NCBI GenBank assembly: GCA_947461155.1
Contig: CANHKE010000002.1
Span: 1 to 17,804 of the forward strand
DNA length: 17,804 nucleotides
DNA from: Cytophagaceae bacterium
GTDB lineage: Bacteria > Bacteroidota > Bacteroidia > Cytophagales > Spirosomataceae
Direction: 5' to 3'
Positions 7,712 through 15,140 of the stretch are shown here, piece by piece. A program made the translations under genes and the position numbers. The first letter of the stretch is position 1. Every line of letters starts with the position of its first letter. The notes below the pieces were generated by a model. That model searched no databases. It saw only the letters and a program-made list of their open reading frames with translations, and was not told the DNA's origin.

Positions 7712-8820
7712 TGAGTATCAAACGCATCATCATTTCTGGAGGCGGAACAGGTGGACATATCTATCCAGCCATTGCCATTGCCACCGCACTTAAAGACCAA
7801 GACGCTTCACTCGAATTTCTATTCGTAGGCGCCGAAGGTAAAATGGAAATGGAGAAAGTGCCGAAAGCAGGATTCAATATTCAAGGTTTACCTATTGTTG
7901 GGATTAATCGCCAACACATGATTAAAAACCTAATGTTCCCTTTTAAACTCATTCAAAGCCTTCGAAAAGCCTTTCAAATTATTGCCGATTTCAAACCAGA
8001 TGTGGCCATTGGCGTGGGCGGATATGCCTCCGGACCCATGCTAATTGCAGCTTGGGTAAAAGGAATTCCCTTTTACATTCAAGAACAAAATTCGTTTGCG
8101 GGGATCACGAACAAAGCATTAAGTGGAAAAGCGAAACACATTTTTGTTGCCTATCCGGGCATGGATACATTCTTCGGAAAAGAAAAAATAACGCTTTCCG
8201 GAAATCCGGTGCGCAAAGATTTAATTGATCTGGCTGGCAAAAAAGAAACGGCCTGTGCATTTTTTGGCCTTGATCCGAATAAAAAAACAATTCTGGTAAT
8301 CGGAGGTAGTCAAGGTGCTCGCAGCATCAATCTGGCAGTCCAACACGGATTAGCTGCGGTTGCGGAAGCGGATGTCCAGCTCATCTGGCAAACAGGGGTG
8401 TCGTTCGAAAATGAGGCAAAAAAGAGCGCCAAGGCGGTTGGCGGATTGAAACAATATGTTTCCGCGTTTATCTATGAGATGGATTTGGCGTATGCGATGG
8501 CCGACTTAGTCATTTCACGCGCGGGGGCATTAAGTGTATCCGAGATTTGCCTAGCTGGCAAACCTAGCATTTTGGTTCCTTTCCCGAACGCCGCAGAAGA
8601 TCATCAAACCGAAAATGCAAAGAGTTTGGTCAACAACGGCGCTGCGCGCTTAGTCTTAGACAAACATGCACAAGCAGATTTAGTATCGACCGCATTAAAG
8701 ACGTTATCCGATACGTCAGCCTTAGCTGAATTGGGACTGCAAAGCCTTGCGATGGGTAAACCAAATGCGGCTACGGAAATTGCTCAAGCCATCTTAACCG
8801 ACATGAACACATGCGCATAA
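7711..8820 (+). CDS. murG: UDP-GlcNAc--lipid I N-acetylglucosaminyltransferase
   Basis: MurG is a peripheral inner-membrane GT28 enzyme that adds GlcNAc to lipid I to make lipid II, the substrate of FtsW. The 369-residue protein shows both Rossmann-like domains. The N-terminal domain has the glycine loop GGGTGGHIYPA (10-20), GVGGYASGPML and the EQNSFAGITNK segment. The C-terminal donor-binding domain has GGSQGARSIN, ISRAGALSVSEI and PFPNAAEDHQTENA. The start is GTG at 7711, whose G is the last base of the ftsW TAG stop (TAGTG), a clear sign of coupling. Its 3' end overlaps the murC open frame by 10 bases. Length and motifs are normal. Confidence 0.97.
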   Translation: MSIKRIIISGGGTGGHIYPAIAIATALKDQDASLEFLFVGAEGKMEMEKVPKAGFNIQGLPIVGINRQHMIKNLMFPFKLIQSLRKAFQIIADFKPDVAIGVGGYASGPMLIAAWVKGIPFYIQEQNSFAGITNKALSGKAKHIFVAYPGMDTFFGKEKITLSGNPVRKDLIDLAGKKETACAFFGLDPNKKTILVIGGSQGARSINLAVQHGLAAVAEADVQLIWQTGVSFENEAKKSAKAVGGLKQYVSAFIYEMDLAYAMADLVISRAGALSVSEICLAGKPSILVPFPNAAEDHQTENAKSLVNNGAARLVLDKHAQADLVSTALKTLSDTSALAELGLQSLAMGKPNAATEIAQAILTDMNTCA

Positions 8821-10190
8821 ACGTCTCCATGACCGATTTAAAACAGGTCTATTTTTTAGGCATCGGCGGCATAGGGATGTCGGCCATCGCCCGCTGGTTC
8901 TTATACAATGGCTATCCTGTTGCCGGCTATGACAAAACAGAAAGCCCGCTCACACGAACGCTCGCGAGCGAAGGCATGGTCATTCACTACGAAGATTCTG
9001 TCGATCAAATCCCTGCCATATGTTTGGCGCAACCAGAATCGTGTCTGTTCATTTATACACCAGCTATTCCGGCGAACCACATCGAAAAGAATTATTTGAT
9101 AGACGCCAATATTCCTTTGTGGAAACGCTCCCAAATTTTGGGATGGATTACGGAACAAATGCCCACATTGGCGGTAGCGGGTACGCATGGAAAAACGACC
9201 ACATCGTCGATGTTGACCCATTTATTAGTCCATGCCAAACAAAATGTAACCGCATTTTTAGGGGGTATCACCCAGAATTATGGCACAAATTTCATTCCGA
9301 ATAAAGGTCGAGAAAACATGGTTTGTGTGGTGGAAGCAGACGAATATGACCGTTCATTCCTAACCTTACATCCCACAGCCGCAGTCGTAACATCAACCGA
9401 TGCGGATCATTTAGACATCTACGGCGCAGCCGAACAAGTACTCGAGTCCTTTCAATTGTTTGTTGACCAAATCAAACCCGGTGGATTTTTTATCCAAAAA
9501 TCAGGTTTAACTCTCCAATCAAAAGAAGTGGGACATAACTTCGGGATCAATCAAGGGGAATATCAGGCCACTAATATCCGCATAGAAAATCACCGCATGG
9601 TGTTTGATATGCTTTACCCGGGAGGCAAAATTACGGATATCCCGATGCGCATTCCTGGATTTCACAACATTGAAAATGCACTAGCAGCGAGTGCGCTGGC
9701 CATGCACCATGGCTTAGGACCTGATGAAATTAAGGATGGAATTGCCTCATTTAAAGGGGTAAAACGCAGATTTGAATACCATGTGGAAAGTGAAGACCAT
9801 GTGATGATCGATGATTATGCACATCACCCAACGGAAATTAGCGCCTGCCTGACTTCGGTAAAAGCCTTGTATCCGGAAGAAAAAATTGTGGCCATTTTCC
9901 AGCCGCACTTATTTTCAAGAACGCGCGATTTCTTGGAAGATTTTGGCAAGAGCTTAGCGATTGCGGATGAAGTCTATTTATTAGACATTTATCCTGCGCG
10001 GGAAATGCCCATTCCAGGTATCACATCGGAATTATTACTGAGTAAAATTCCCATGGAAAAAAAATGTGTGATTGGCAAAGAAGCGTTCATTCAGCGTATG
10101 CGCACAGAAAAACCGCGATTATTGGTTACGATGGGAGCTGGAGATATTGACTTGCTTTTGAATGATTGTAAATTGGCCTTAACTTCGTAG
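8811..10190 (+). CDS. murC: UDP-N-acetylmuramate--L-alanine ligase
   Basis: MurC attaches L-alanine to UDP-MurNAc, the first step of the peptide stem, with ATP in the cytosol. The 459 residues contain the N-terminal YFLGIGGIGMSAIA motif, the P-loop GTHGKTTT (124-131), EADEYDRSFL (175-184), the signature TSTDADHLDIYG (194-205) and the C-terminal-domain motif DDYAHHPTEI. The ATG at 8811 overlaps the end of murG by 10 bases. A second in-frame ATG at 8829 (MTDLKQVYFLG) lies 8 bases after the murG stop and is an equally plausible start that would shorten the protein by 6 residues. The TAG stop lies one base before ftsQ. The order murG-murC-ftsQ is the classical dcw order. Confidence 0.97.
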   Translation: MRINVSMTDLKQVYFLGIGGIGMSAIARWFLYNGYPVAGYDKTESPLTRTLASEGMVIHYEDSVDQIPAICLAQPESCLFIYTPAIPANHIEKNYLIDANIPLWKRSQILGWITEQMPTLAVAGTHGKTTTSSMLTHLLVHAKQNVTAFLGGITQNYGTNFIPNKGRENMVCVVEADEYDRSFLTLHPTAAVVTSTDADHLDIYGAAEQVLESFQLFVDQIKPGGFFIQKSGLTLQSKEVGHNFGINQGEYQATNIRIENHRMVFDMLYPGGKITDIPMRIPGFHNIENALAASALAMHHGLGPDEIKDGIASFKGVKRRFEYHVESEDHVMIDDYAHHPTEISACLTSVKALYPEEKIVAIFQPHLFSRTRDFLEDFGKSLAIADEVYLLDIYPAREMPIPGITSELLLSKIPMEKKCVIGKEAFIQRMRTEKPRLLVTMGAGDIDLLLNDCKLALTS

Positions 10191-10191
10191 C

Positions 10192-10983
10192 ATGAGTCCC
10201 TCTATGAATCTTAAATTACAGCGATTAAAAAAAATCCTAAGTGTAGTCATACTCTTGGGCCTTGCCATTGCCGCGGTAATCTACGAGGAGATCAGTTACA
10301 ACGATATCACATGTACCGGAATCGTCGTTAAATTAGATTCCGAAAACGAAAAACCGCTTTTGGGCCAAAAAGACATTAATTTGATGGTCACAAATCAAGG
10401 AAGTGATTACTTCCTGAACAAACCACTCAATGAGATTTCCTTACACCAAATTGAGCAACGTGTCAAACGGATTCCCCTCGTAAAATCCTGTGAAGCACAC
10501 CATGATTTTAGTGGCAAGATTATTATTTCCGTGAAAGAATATAGTCCTATTGCCCGCATCTTACGCTTTACATCTGGAACATCCCAGTTGCGCGACCAAT
10601 ATGTAACGCAAGAAGGTCGATTCATCGCTACGAGTGATTTATTCACCCCACGCATCCTTGTGGTCTCAGGCGCATTCTTTAAGGATAGTCGGCGCGACCT
10701 CCGTGACCCACGGGGAAAAACACTTTTGCCATTCTTGGAATTCATCAATCAAGACGAATTTTGGAAAGCCCAAATCGCGCAAGTAATCGTCGCGGAAGAT
10801 GGGGGAATTGTGATGGTACCTACGATGGGAAGAACGTATATCGACTTCGGTTTGCCCATTCACATTGAGACTAAATTTAAAAAATTGGCCCTCTTTTATA
10901 AGAAAATCATCCCGAATAAGGGCTGGAATACCTACACCTGGATTCATCTCAAATATAAGAATCAGGTAATTTGTGATTATTAG
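10192..10983 (+). CDS. ftsQ: Cell division protein FtsQ/DivIB
   Basis: FtsQ is a bitopic inner-membrane divisome scaffold that links early and late division proteins through its periplasmic POTRA and beta domains. The 263-residue protein has a short basic cytosolic tail (LKLQRLKK) and one membrane segment at about residues 14-31 (ILSVVILLGLAIAAVIY). A POTRA-like region follows (about 38-116), including IEQRVKRIPLVKSCEAHHDFSGKI. The beta domain ends with the tail YTWIHLKYKNQVIC. FtsQ diverges strongly in Bacteroidota, so the call rests on architecture and on position between murC and ftsA more than on motifs. The ATG at 10192 comes one base after the murC stop; an ATG at 10204 is an alternative. 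Two lone cysteines (41 and 100) fall in the periplasmic part. Confidence 0.88.
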   Translation: MSPSMNLKLQRLKKILSVVILLGLAIAAVIYEEISYNDITCTGIVVKLDSENEKPLLGQKDINLMVTNQGSDYFLNKPLNEISLHQIEQRVKRIPLVKSCEAHHDFSGKIIISVKEYSPIARILRFTSGTSQLRDQYVTQEGRFIATSDLFTPRILVVSGAFFKDSRRDLRDPRGKTLLPFLEFINQDEFWKAQIAQVIVAEDGGIVMVPTMGRTYIDFGLPIHIETKFKKLALFYKKIIPNKGWNTYTWIHLKYKNQVICDY

Positions 10984-11053
10984 TCATTTTAGGTAATTTC
11001 AAAGCTAAATCGCCACTTGACGGCGAGTTCAATCTACAATACATGTAATTTTT

Positions 11054-12367
11054 ATGCGGAACGATTTGATCATTGGTCTAGATATTGGTAGTTCATTTGT
11101 AAAGGCAGTAGCAGGTAGACAAAATGCACAGGGTCAATTAGAAATTGTCGCAACCGGAAAAGCGGTTACGACAGGTTTTATTTTACATGGTGAGATTGTC
11201 AATATTCATAAAACGTCCGCGGCAATTTCTGAAGCAATCGATCAAATTGCGGTATCCTTACCCGGTAAATCAAAAGAGTATTATTTCTCCTCTAATTTAT
11301 CTGGAAGTCATATTTCAGTTAGCCCGTATTCCATTACCAAACAGCGCAAAAATTCGTCTGAGCCCGTATCGGTTAAAGAAATTTTAGAGATTACAGAAGA
11401 AGCGAAAAAGTCAATCGCAGAAAAAAACCCATGTGTCTTGCACACATTACCTACCGGATTTACCGTAGGTTCTTTGCCAGAAACACTCGATCCCGTTGGC
11501 CAAGTAGGCTCACGCATCCAAGGTGATTTCATGGTCATCACGGCACATCAAGATAAATTCGATTTATTTCGCAAAACATTAGCATCCGCTGAATCAGATC
11601 ACATTAAAGGTGGGAATTTGTATTTCAGCCCTTTGGCGAGTTCGAGCTCGGTATTAAGCGCAGAAGAAAAACAACAAGGTGTCGTTTTGGTTGATATCGG
11701 AAGCGGTACAACCGAAATTAGTATCTACCAAAATAAGCGATTAAAGCATGCCAAAGTTTTAAAATGGGGTGGCGATCGCGTAACAGAAGATATCAAAATA
11801 GGACTTGATTTGACCTTAGAACACGCTGAGGCACTAAAGGTGAATTTTGGTTCTGCGATGCAGAAACTTATCGACAAAAACGAGGTTGTCATGATTCCTG
11901 GCATGGCGGGTCGCAAACCTTCGCCTGTTTCCGTTCGTAACGTTGCGATTATTATCGAAGAGCGAATGAAGGAATTGGCCGCGATCGTCATGGCCGAAAT
12001 TCAGAAAAATACGAACATCACCTCGCTGCGAGGTGGAATCGTTCTTTGCGGCGGTGGGGCTACCTTACCCTATATCGATGAATTATTCCAAAAAGTAACG
12101 GAATTAGAAACGCGAGTTGGCGTCCCAAATGCAACAGCATCAGACGAAATCAAAGATCCTTCGTATGCGACGTCGGTAGGTCTAGTCCAAGTCTATTTCG
12201 ACCAATTAGAAAATACGGATGATACGGCTCTTGAAACCAGCGCGCAGACAGACTATGTCCCTGCTGGCGGAAATTCAACGAAACAAAAGCCACCATCAAT
12301 CAAATCGATTTTTGGTCGCTTAGTAGAATCGCTCGTAGGGGGTGATGAGGAAGGCGGAGAATATTAA
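11054..12367 (+). CDS. ftsA: Cell division protein FtsA
   Basis: FtsA is an actin-like ATPase that tethers FtsZ to the cytoplasmic membrane and recruits later division proteins. The 437 residues show actin-fold motifs: phosphate 1 IGLDIGSSFVKAV (7-19), phosphate 2 VLVDIGSGTTEISIY (211-225) and the adenosine motif GGIVLCGGGATLPYIDEL (327-344). The SHS2-like 1C domain lies at about 80-165. After a Ser/Thr/Pro-rich linker the end KSIFGRLVESLV (417-428) looks like the amphipathic membrane-targeting helix, followed by an acidic tail. The 70 bases between ftsQ and ftsA show no convincing promoter. ftsZ would normally follow, but the stop codon instead overlaps that of the convergent helicase gene. 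Confidence 0.95.
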   Translation: MRNDLIIGLDIGSSFVKAVAGRQNAQGQLEIVATGKAVTTGFILHGEIVNIHKTSAAISEAIDQIAVSLPGKSKEYYFSSNLSGSHISVSPYSITKQRKNSSEPVSVKEILEITEEAKKSIAEKNPCVLHTLPTGFTVGSLPETLDPVGQVGSRIQGDFMVITAHQDKFDLFRKTLASAESDHIKGGNLYFSPLASSSSVLSAEEKQQGVVLVDIGSGTTEISIYQNKRLKHAKVLKWGGDRVTEDIKIGLDLTLEHAEALKVNFGSAMQKLIDKNEVVMIPGMAGRKPSPVSVRNVAIIIEERMKELAAIVMAEIQKNTNITSLRGGIVLCGGGATLPYIDELFQKVTELETRVGVPNATASDEIKDPSYATSVGLVQVYFDQLENTDDTALETSAQTDYVPAGGNSTKQKPPSIKSIFGRLVESLVGGDEEGGEY

Positions 12368-12380
12368 TCCTTTTTCCGCC
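12353..12380. other. Hairpin spanning the overlapping ftsA and helicase stop codons
   Basis: GGCGGAGAA (12353-12361) can pair with TTTTCCGCC (12372-12380) with one G-U wobble around a 10-base loop that contains the shared TTAA of both stop codons. On the + strand it is followed by a moderately T-rich stretch. It may serve as a terminator for the convergent pair, but both arms also code, so its role is unproven. Confidence 0.4.
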
Positions 12381-13593
12381 ACGGTTTCTTTTTGCCTCCT
12401 TTTTTAAATCCTCCTCCCGAGAAAGCTGGCTTTCTTGTTTCAGGACTATATTCAGGTACTGGACCAAATTCCTCAGGAACCGGTGATTTTGTTACTTCTT
12501 TTTCAAGCAAACGTTCGATGGCTGCAAATTTCCGTTGCTCCGCTTCGGTAATTAAGGTATACGCTGTTCCCTTAGTTTGAGCACGAGCAGTCCGACCGAT
12601 CCGGTGAATGTAATCTTCGCCGTCATTAGGAACATCGTAATTGATTACCAGTTCGATTTCATCGATATCGATACCCCGACTTAAGATATCGGTAGCTACC
12701 AAAATTTTGGTTTTCTTATTTCTAAAATCTTGCAAAACTTGCTCGCGCACATCCTGCTCTAAATCGGAATGAATTTCCTCCACGGAGAATCGAGCACGCT
12801 TCAAATCAGCGGTCAATGACTTTACATTTTGCTTGCGTGAACAGAAAACGATGACACGGGTGTAATCTTGGCGTTTCAACAAATGTTTCACCAATGGGCT
12901 TTTCTGATTTTCGTAAACGACAAATGCTTCTTGAACGATAGCTTCAGGTGGTTTAGAAACGGCGATGTTGACTTCGACGGGATCTTGCATCAACTTCCGA
13001 GCAAGATCACGCATTTTGGGTGGCATGGTCGCTGAAAAAAGCAGGTTTTGACGCTCTTTTGGCAGGTGACCCGTGATTTTCATGAGATCATCGTGAAAAC
13101 CCATGTCAAGCATGCGGTCAGCTTCATCTAATACCAGGTATTTTACGTGCGATAGGTCGACATACCCCATGTTTAAGTGGGCAATCATCCGACCGGGCGT
13201 ACAAACCACTAAGTCGACACCAGATGTCAAAGCTGTCTTTTCGGTGGTGAAAGAATTTCCGTCACCTCCACCGTAGACAGGCATGCAACTTACATTTGTA
13301 AAATAGCCCAAGCCCTCCATGTTGCCTGCGATTTGCACAGCAAGCTCACGTGTAGGGACAATAATCAAGGCATTGATGTGATCTTCCGAATGATCTTCGG
13401 TTAATATTTTATGGATGATTGGCAACAAAAACGCTGCCGTTTTTCCCGTACCTGTCTGCGCCGAAGCTAGGATATCGCGTCCTGCTAAAATTGGCTGCAT
13501 CACCTGCTCTTGCACCGGTGTGGCCGTTTTGTAGCCCATGGATTCAATCCCCTCTAATAATCGTTCGGCTAAGCCAAGTTCTTTAAATGTCAA
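12364..13593 (-). CDS. rhlE: DEAD-box ATP-dependent RNA helicase, RhlE-like
   Basis: An ATP-dependent RNA unwinding enzyme, probably acting in RNA turnover or ribosome assembly, possibly in the cold. The 409 residues have the full motif set in order: Q motif (GYKTATPVQEQ, 20-30), motif I AQTGTGKT (45-52), Ia PTREL (80-84), Ib TPGR (132-135), II DEAD (156-159), III SAT (187-189), IV VIVFCSRK, V ATDILSRGIDI and VI HRIGRTAR. The tail is short, Gly/Lys rich and basic (FSGGGFKKGGKKKPWRKKD), as in RhlE-type helicases; assignment among DEAD subfamilies is less certain than the superfamily. The start is TTG at 13593, chosen because MTFKELGL is the typical N-terminus and no ATG lies nearby. The stop codon overlaps that of convergent ftsA. 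Repeats occupy its upstream region. Confidence 0.93.
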   Translation of the reverse strand: MTFKELGLAERLLEGIESMGYKTATPVQEQVMQPILAGRDILASAQTGTGKTAAFLLPIIHKILTEDHSEDHINALIIVPTRELAVQIAGNMEGLGYFTNVSCMPVYGGGDGNSFTTEKTALTSGVDLVVCTPGRMIAHLNMGYVDLSHVKYLVLDEADRMLDMGFHDDLMKITGHLPKERQNLLFSATMPPKMRDLARKLMQDPVEVNIAVSKPPEAIVQEAFVVYENQKSPLVKHLLKRQDYTRVIVFCSRKQNVKSLTADLKRARFSVEEIHSDLEQDVREQVLQDFRNKKTKILVATDILSRGIDIDEIELVINYDVPNDGEDYIHRIGRTARAQTKGTAYTLITEAEQRKFAAIERLLEKEVTKSPVPEEFGPVPEYSPETRKPAFSGGGFKKGGKKKPWRKKD

Positions 13594-13604
13594 AATGTTT
13601 TTTT

Positions 13605-13659
13605 TAAGACTTCAGACGTTAGACGTTGGACATTAGACCAAGCGAAACATATAAAATCA
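13605..13659 (+). repeat. Heptad-repeat block A with conserved 3' tail
   Basis: Five 7-bp units from 13607 (AGACTTC, AGACGTT, AGACGTT, GGACATT, AGACCAA) are followed by a tail GCGAAACATATAAAATCA. By hand alignment, 48 of 55 bases match block B at 13671-13725, with no gaps. Confidence 0.9.
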
Positions 13660-13670
13660 TTTGAAATAAA

Positions 13671-13725
13671 TTAGACTTTAGACGTTAGACACTGGACGCT
13701 AGACCAAGGGAAACATATAAAATCA
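13671..13725 (+). repeat. Heptad-repeat block B with conserved 3' tail
   Basis: Five 7-bp units from 13673 (AGACTTT, AGACGTT, AGACACT, GGACGCT, AGACCAA) are followed by the same tail as block A, GGGAAACATATAAAATCA. It is a direct repeat of block A, with starts offset by 66 bases. Confidence 0.9.
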
Positions 13726-13748
13726 ATTATGTAAAATTTAATACTTCT

Positions 13749-13783
13749 AACGTCTGACGTCTAGTGTCCAACGTCTAAAGACT
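13749..13783 (-). repeat. Inverted heptad-repeat block C
   Basis: Five units on the + strand (AACGTCT, GACGTCT, AGTGTCC, AACGTCT, AAAGACT) are the reverse complement of the AGACGTT heptad. Read on the - strand, 29 of its first 34 bases match block B. It lacks the AT-rich tail. It ends within the gmhA stop codon, so the repeat reaches the very end of that gene. Confidence 0.88.
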
Positions 13784-14360
13784 AATACCCCATCTCTTTT
13801 TCAATCAATTGAATCAGAATATGGATCACTTTAATATGTATCTCTTGAATGCGATCCGCATAACCAAAGTGGTCTACACGTACCTCAAAGACATTTGTAT
13901 AGGCGGCCAGCTGACCCCCATCTTTTCCAGTTAATAAAACAACGGCCATTCCCTTCGCTTGTGCGGCTTTAACGGCTTCAATGATATTCGCCGAATTTCC
14001 ACTGGTGGATATACCGAACAACACATCTCCAGCATTCCCCAAGCCCTCAATAAACCGTGAAAACACATAATTATATCCGAAATCGTTACTCACACACGAA
14101 ATATGCGATGGATCCGAAATCGCCATCGCCGCTAAGGCTGGTCGGTTTTCCCGGTAACGTCCCGAAAGCTCCTCGGCAAAATGCATCGCGTCGCAATGGC
14201 TTCCGCCATTTCCACACGAAATAATCTTTTTCCCTTGTTGGAGCGCAGCCACCAAACAAGTAGCCGCATCTTCGATAGACGAAATTTTAGCTGGATCGTT
14301 AAAAAACTGATTGAGAACTTGTTGCGCCTCGAGCAGATTGGCTTGAATAATATCTTTCAA
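13782..14360 (-). CDS. gmhA: Phosphoheptose isomerase (sedoheptulose-7-phosphate isomerase)
   Basis: GmhA converts sedoheptulose 7-phosphate to D-glycero-D-manno-heptose 7-phosphate, the first step to ADP- or GDP-activated heptose for LPS core or other glycans. The 192 residues form a single SIS domain with [17 protein letters not shown] (49-65), [11 protein letters not shown] (117-127) and the end [20 protein letters not shown] (164-183). From memory of E. coli GmhA (also 192 residues), Glu64, Asp169 and His180 match catalytic or metal positions, and the C-terminal segment is nearly identical. The start is TTG at 14360, because an in-frame stop lies two codons upstream and no ATG is available. 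No other heptose gene (gmhB, hldE) is in the window. It lies 33 bases after the TPM gene and may be in the same transcript. The 3' end abuts repeat block C. Confidence 0.94.
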   Translation of the reverse strand: MKDIIQANLLEAQQVLNQFFNDPAKISSIEDAATCLVAALQQGKKIISCGNGGSHCDAMHFAEELSGRYRENRPALAAMAISDPSHISCVSNDFGYNYVFSRFIEGLGNAGDVLFGISTSGNSANIIEAVKAAQAKGMAVVLLTGKDGGQLAAYTNVFEVRVDHFGYADRIQEIHIKVIHILIQLIEKEMGY

Positions 14361-14393
14361 CTGAATCTAATTTTGCATAAAGATACGCATTAT

Positions 14394-15140
14394 TTAAAAA
14401 TCCCCACCGGCTCCACCCCCACCAAAATCTCCGCCACCAAATCCACCAAAATCAAATCCGCCACCGCCCGAAGATCCACCTCGGTCAAAACCGCCACCGC
14501 CGAAGAAAACAGGAGGAAAAAACATCCCGCCTCCGCGCGAACCAGGGCCCGAACCACCATTCCGATTGCGATAGGCATTGATAATCGAAATAATAATGAA
14601 TATCAGTACGATGATAAAAACAACAGGTATGCCCTCCGAATCAACTGACCCATCCGACTGAAATTGCCCAGAAGCACGTTGCATCATTTCCGTAGTCGCC
14701 TCATCCAAACCTGCAAAATAGGCACCTCGCTTAAAATTAGGTTTAATGATGCGATTAATAATGCGTTTACAAGTCGCATCCGGCAAGACATCTTCAATGC
14801 CGCGGCCAGTCACAATTCGAATCTTGCGATTGTCCATCGAAACTAAAATCACCACCCCATTATTCTTGCCTTTTTGACCGACACCCCAGGTTTTACCAAT
14901 CGCCATCGCATAATCATAGGGATCAGAACCACCCGTTGTGGGTACGAGAACGATGGCAAATTGCGTCGACGTGCTATCCGCATATCCACGCATTTTTTGC
15001 TCCAATTGCTGGATCTCATTTGCTTGCAATAAACCTGCTTGATCCAACACAAATCCATTGGGTTTGGCAGGAATATCCTGACCAAAAACCTGCAGGTTGA
15101 TTAAAATAAAACCAATAAACAACCAAACTCTATTCCCCAT
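14394..15140 (-). CDS. TPM-domain protein with signal peptide, membrane anchor and Gly-rich tail (YgcG-like)
   Basis: Family members carry the TPM (TLP18.3/Psb32/MOLO-1) domain; some show phosphatase activity, but the role in bacteria is unclear. With the ATG at 15140 the protein has 248 residues. A signal peptide (about 1-20, ending QVFGQ) comes first. The TPM domain spans about 27-160, starting FVLDQAGLL and containing NNGVVILVSMDNRKIRI and GRGIEDVLP. A membrane helix follows at about 172-189. The Gly/Phe/Asp-rich tail (from about 195) has runs of GGGG and ends GGAGGDF. Upstream in-frame ATGs at 15152 and 15164 exist, but they put extra residues before the signal peptide. The chosen start overlaps the upstream TPM gene by 11 bases, implying coupling. 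A LemA gene two positions upstream is the usual partner. Function beyond the family is not known to me. Confidence 0.9.
   Translation of the reverse strand: MGNRVWLFIGFILINLQVFGQDIPAKPNGFVLDQAGLLQANEIQQLEQKMRGYADSTSTQFAIVLVPTTGGSDPYDYAMAIGKTWGVGQKGKNNGVVILVSMDNRKIRIVTGRGIEDVLPDATCKRIINRIIKPNFKRGAYFAGLDEATTEMMQRASGQFQSDGSVDSEGIPVVFIIVLIFIIISIINAYRNRNGGSGPGSRGGGMFFPPVFFGGGGFDRGGSSGGGGFDFGGFGGGDFGGGGAGGDF

Noticed and set aside
11017..11053. TTGACG and TACAAT resembling a sigma70 promoter before ftsA, and TAATTTTT beside the ATG
   Set aside because: The spacer between the first pair is only 12 bases and the phylum uses a different consensus; the second lacks the G and touches the start codon.
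13605..13783. CRISPR array
   Set aside because: The repeats are 7-bp units in tandem with no unique spacers of 25-40 bases, one block is inverted, and no cas gene is near.
13605..13783. Integrated element ends or attachment site
   Set aside because: No transposase, integrase or tRNA is near, and the flanking genes are intact.
14378..14385. TATCTTTA on the - strand before gmhA as a -7 box
   Set aside because: The last conserved base is wrong and no TTG lies at the -33 distance; gmhA is more simply read from the lemA operon.
14394..14560. Gly-rich coding repeat at the end of the TPM gene as a separate DNA repeat or frameshift artefact
   Set aside because: The frame is open, the composition is typical of YgcG-like tails, and the repeats are at protein level only.
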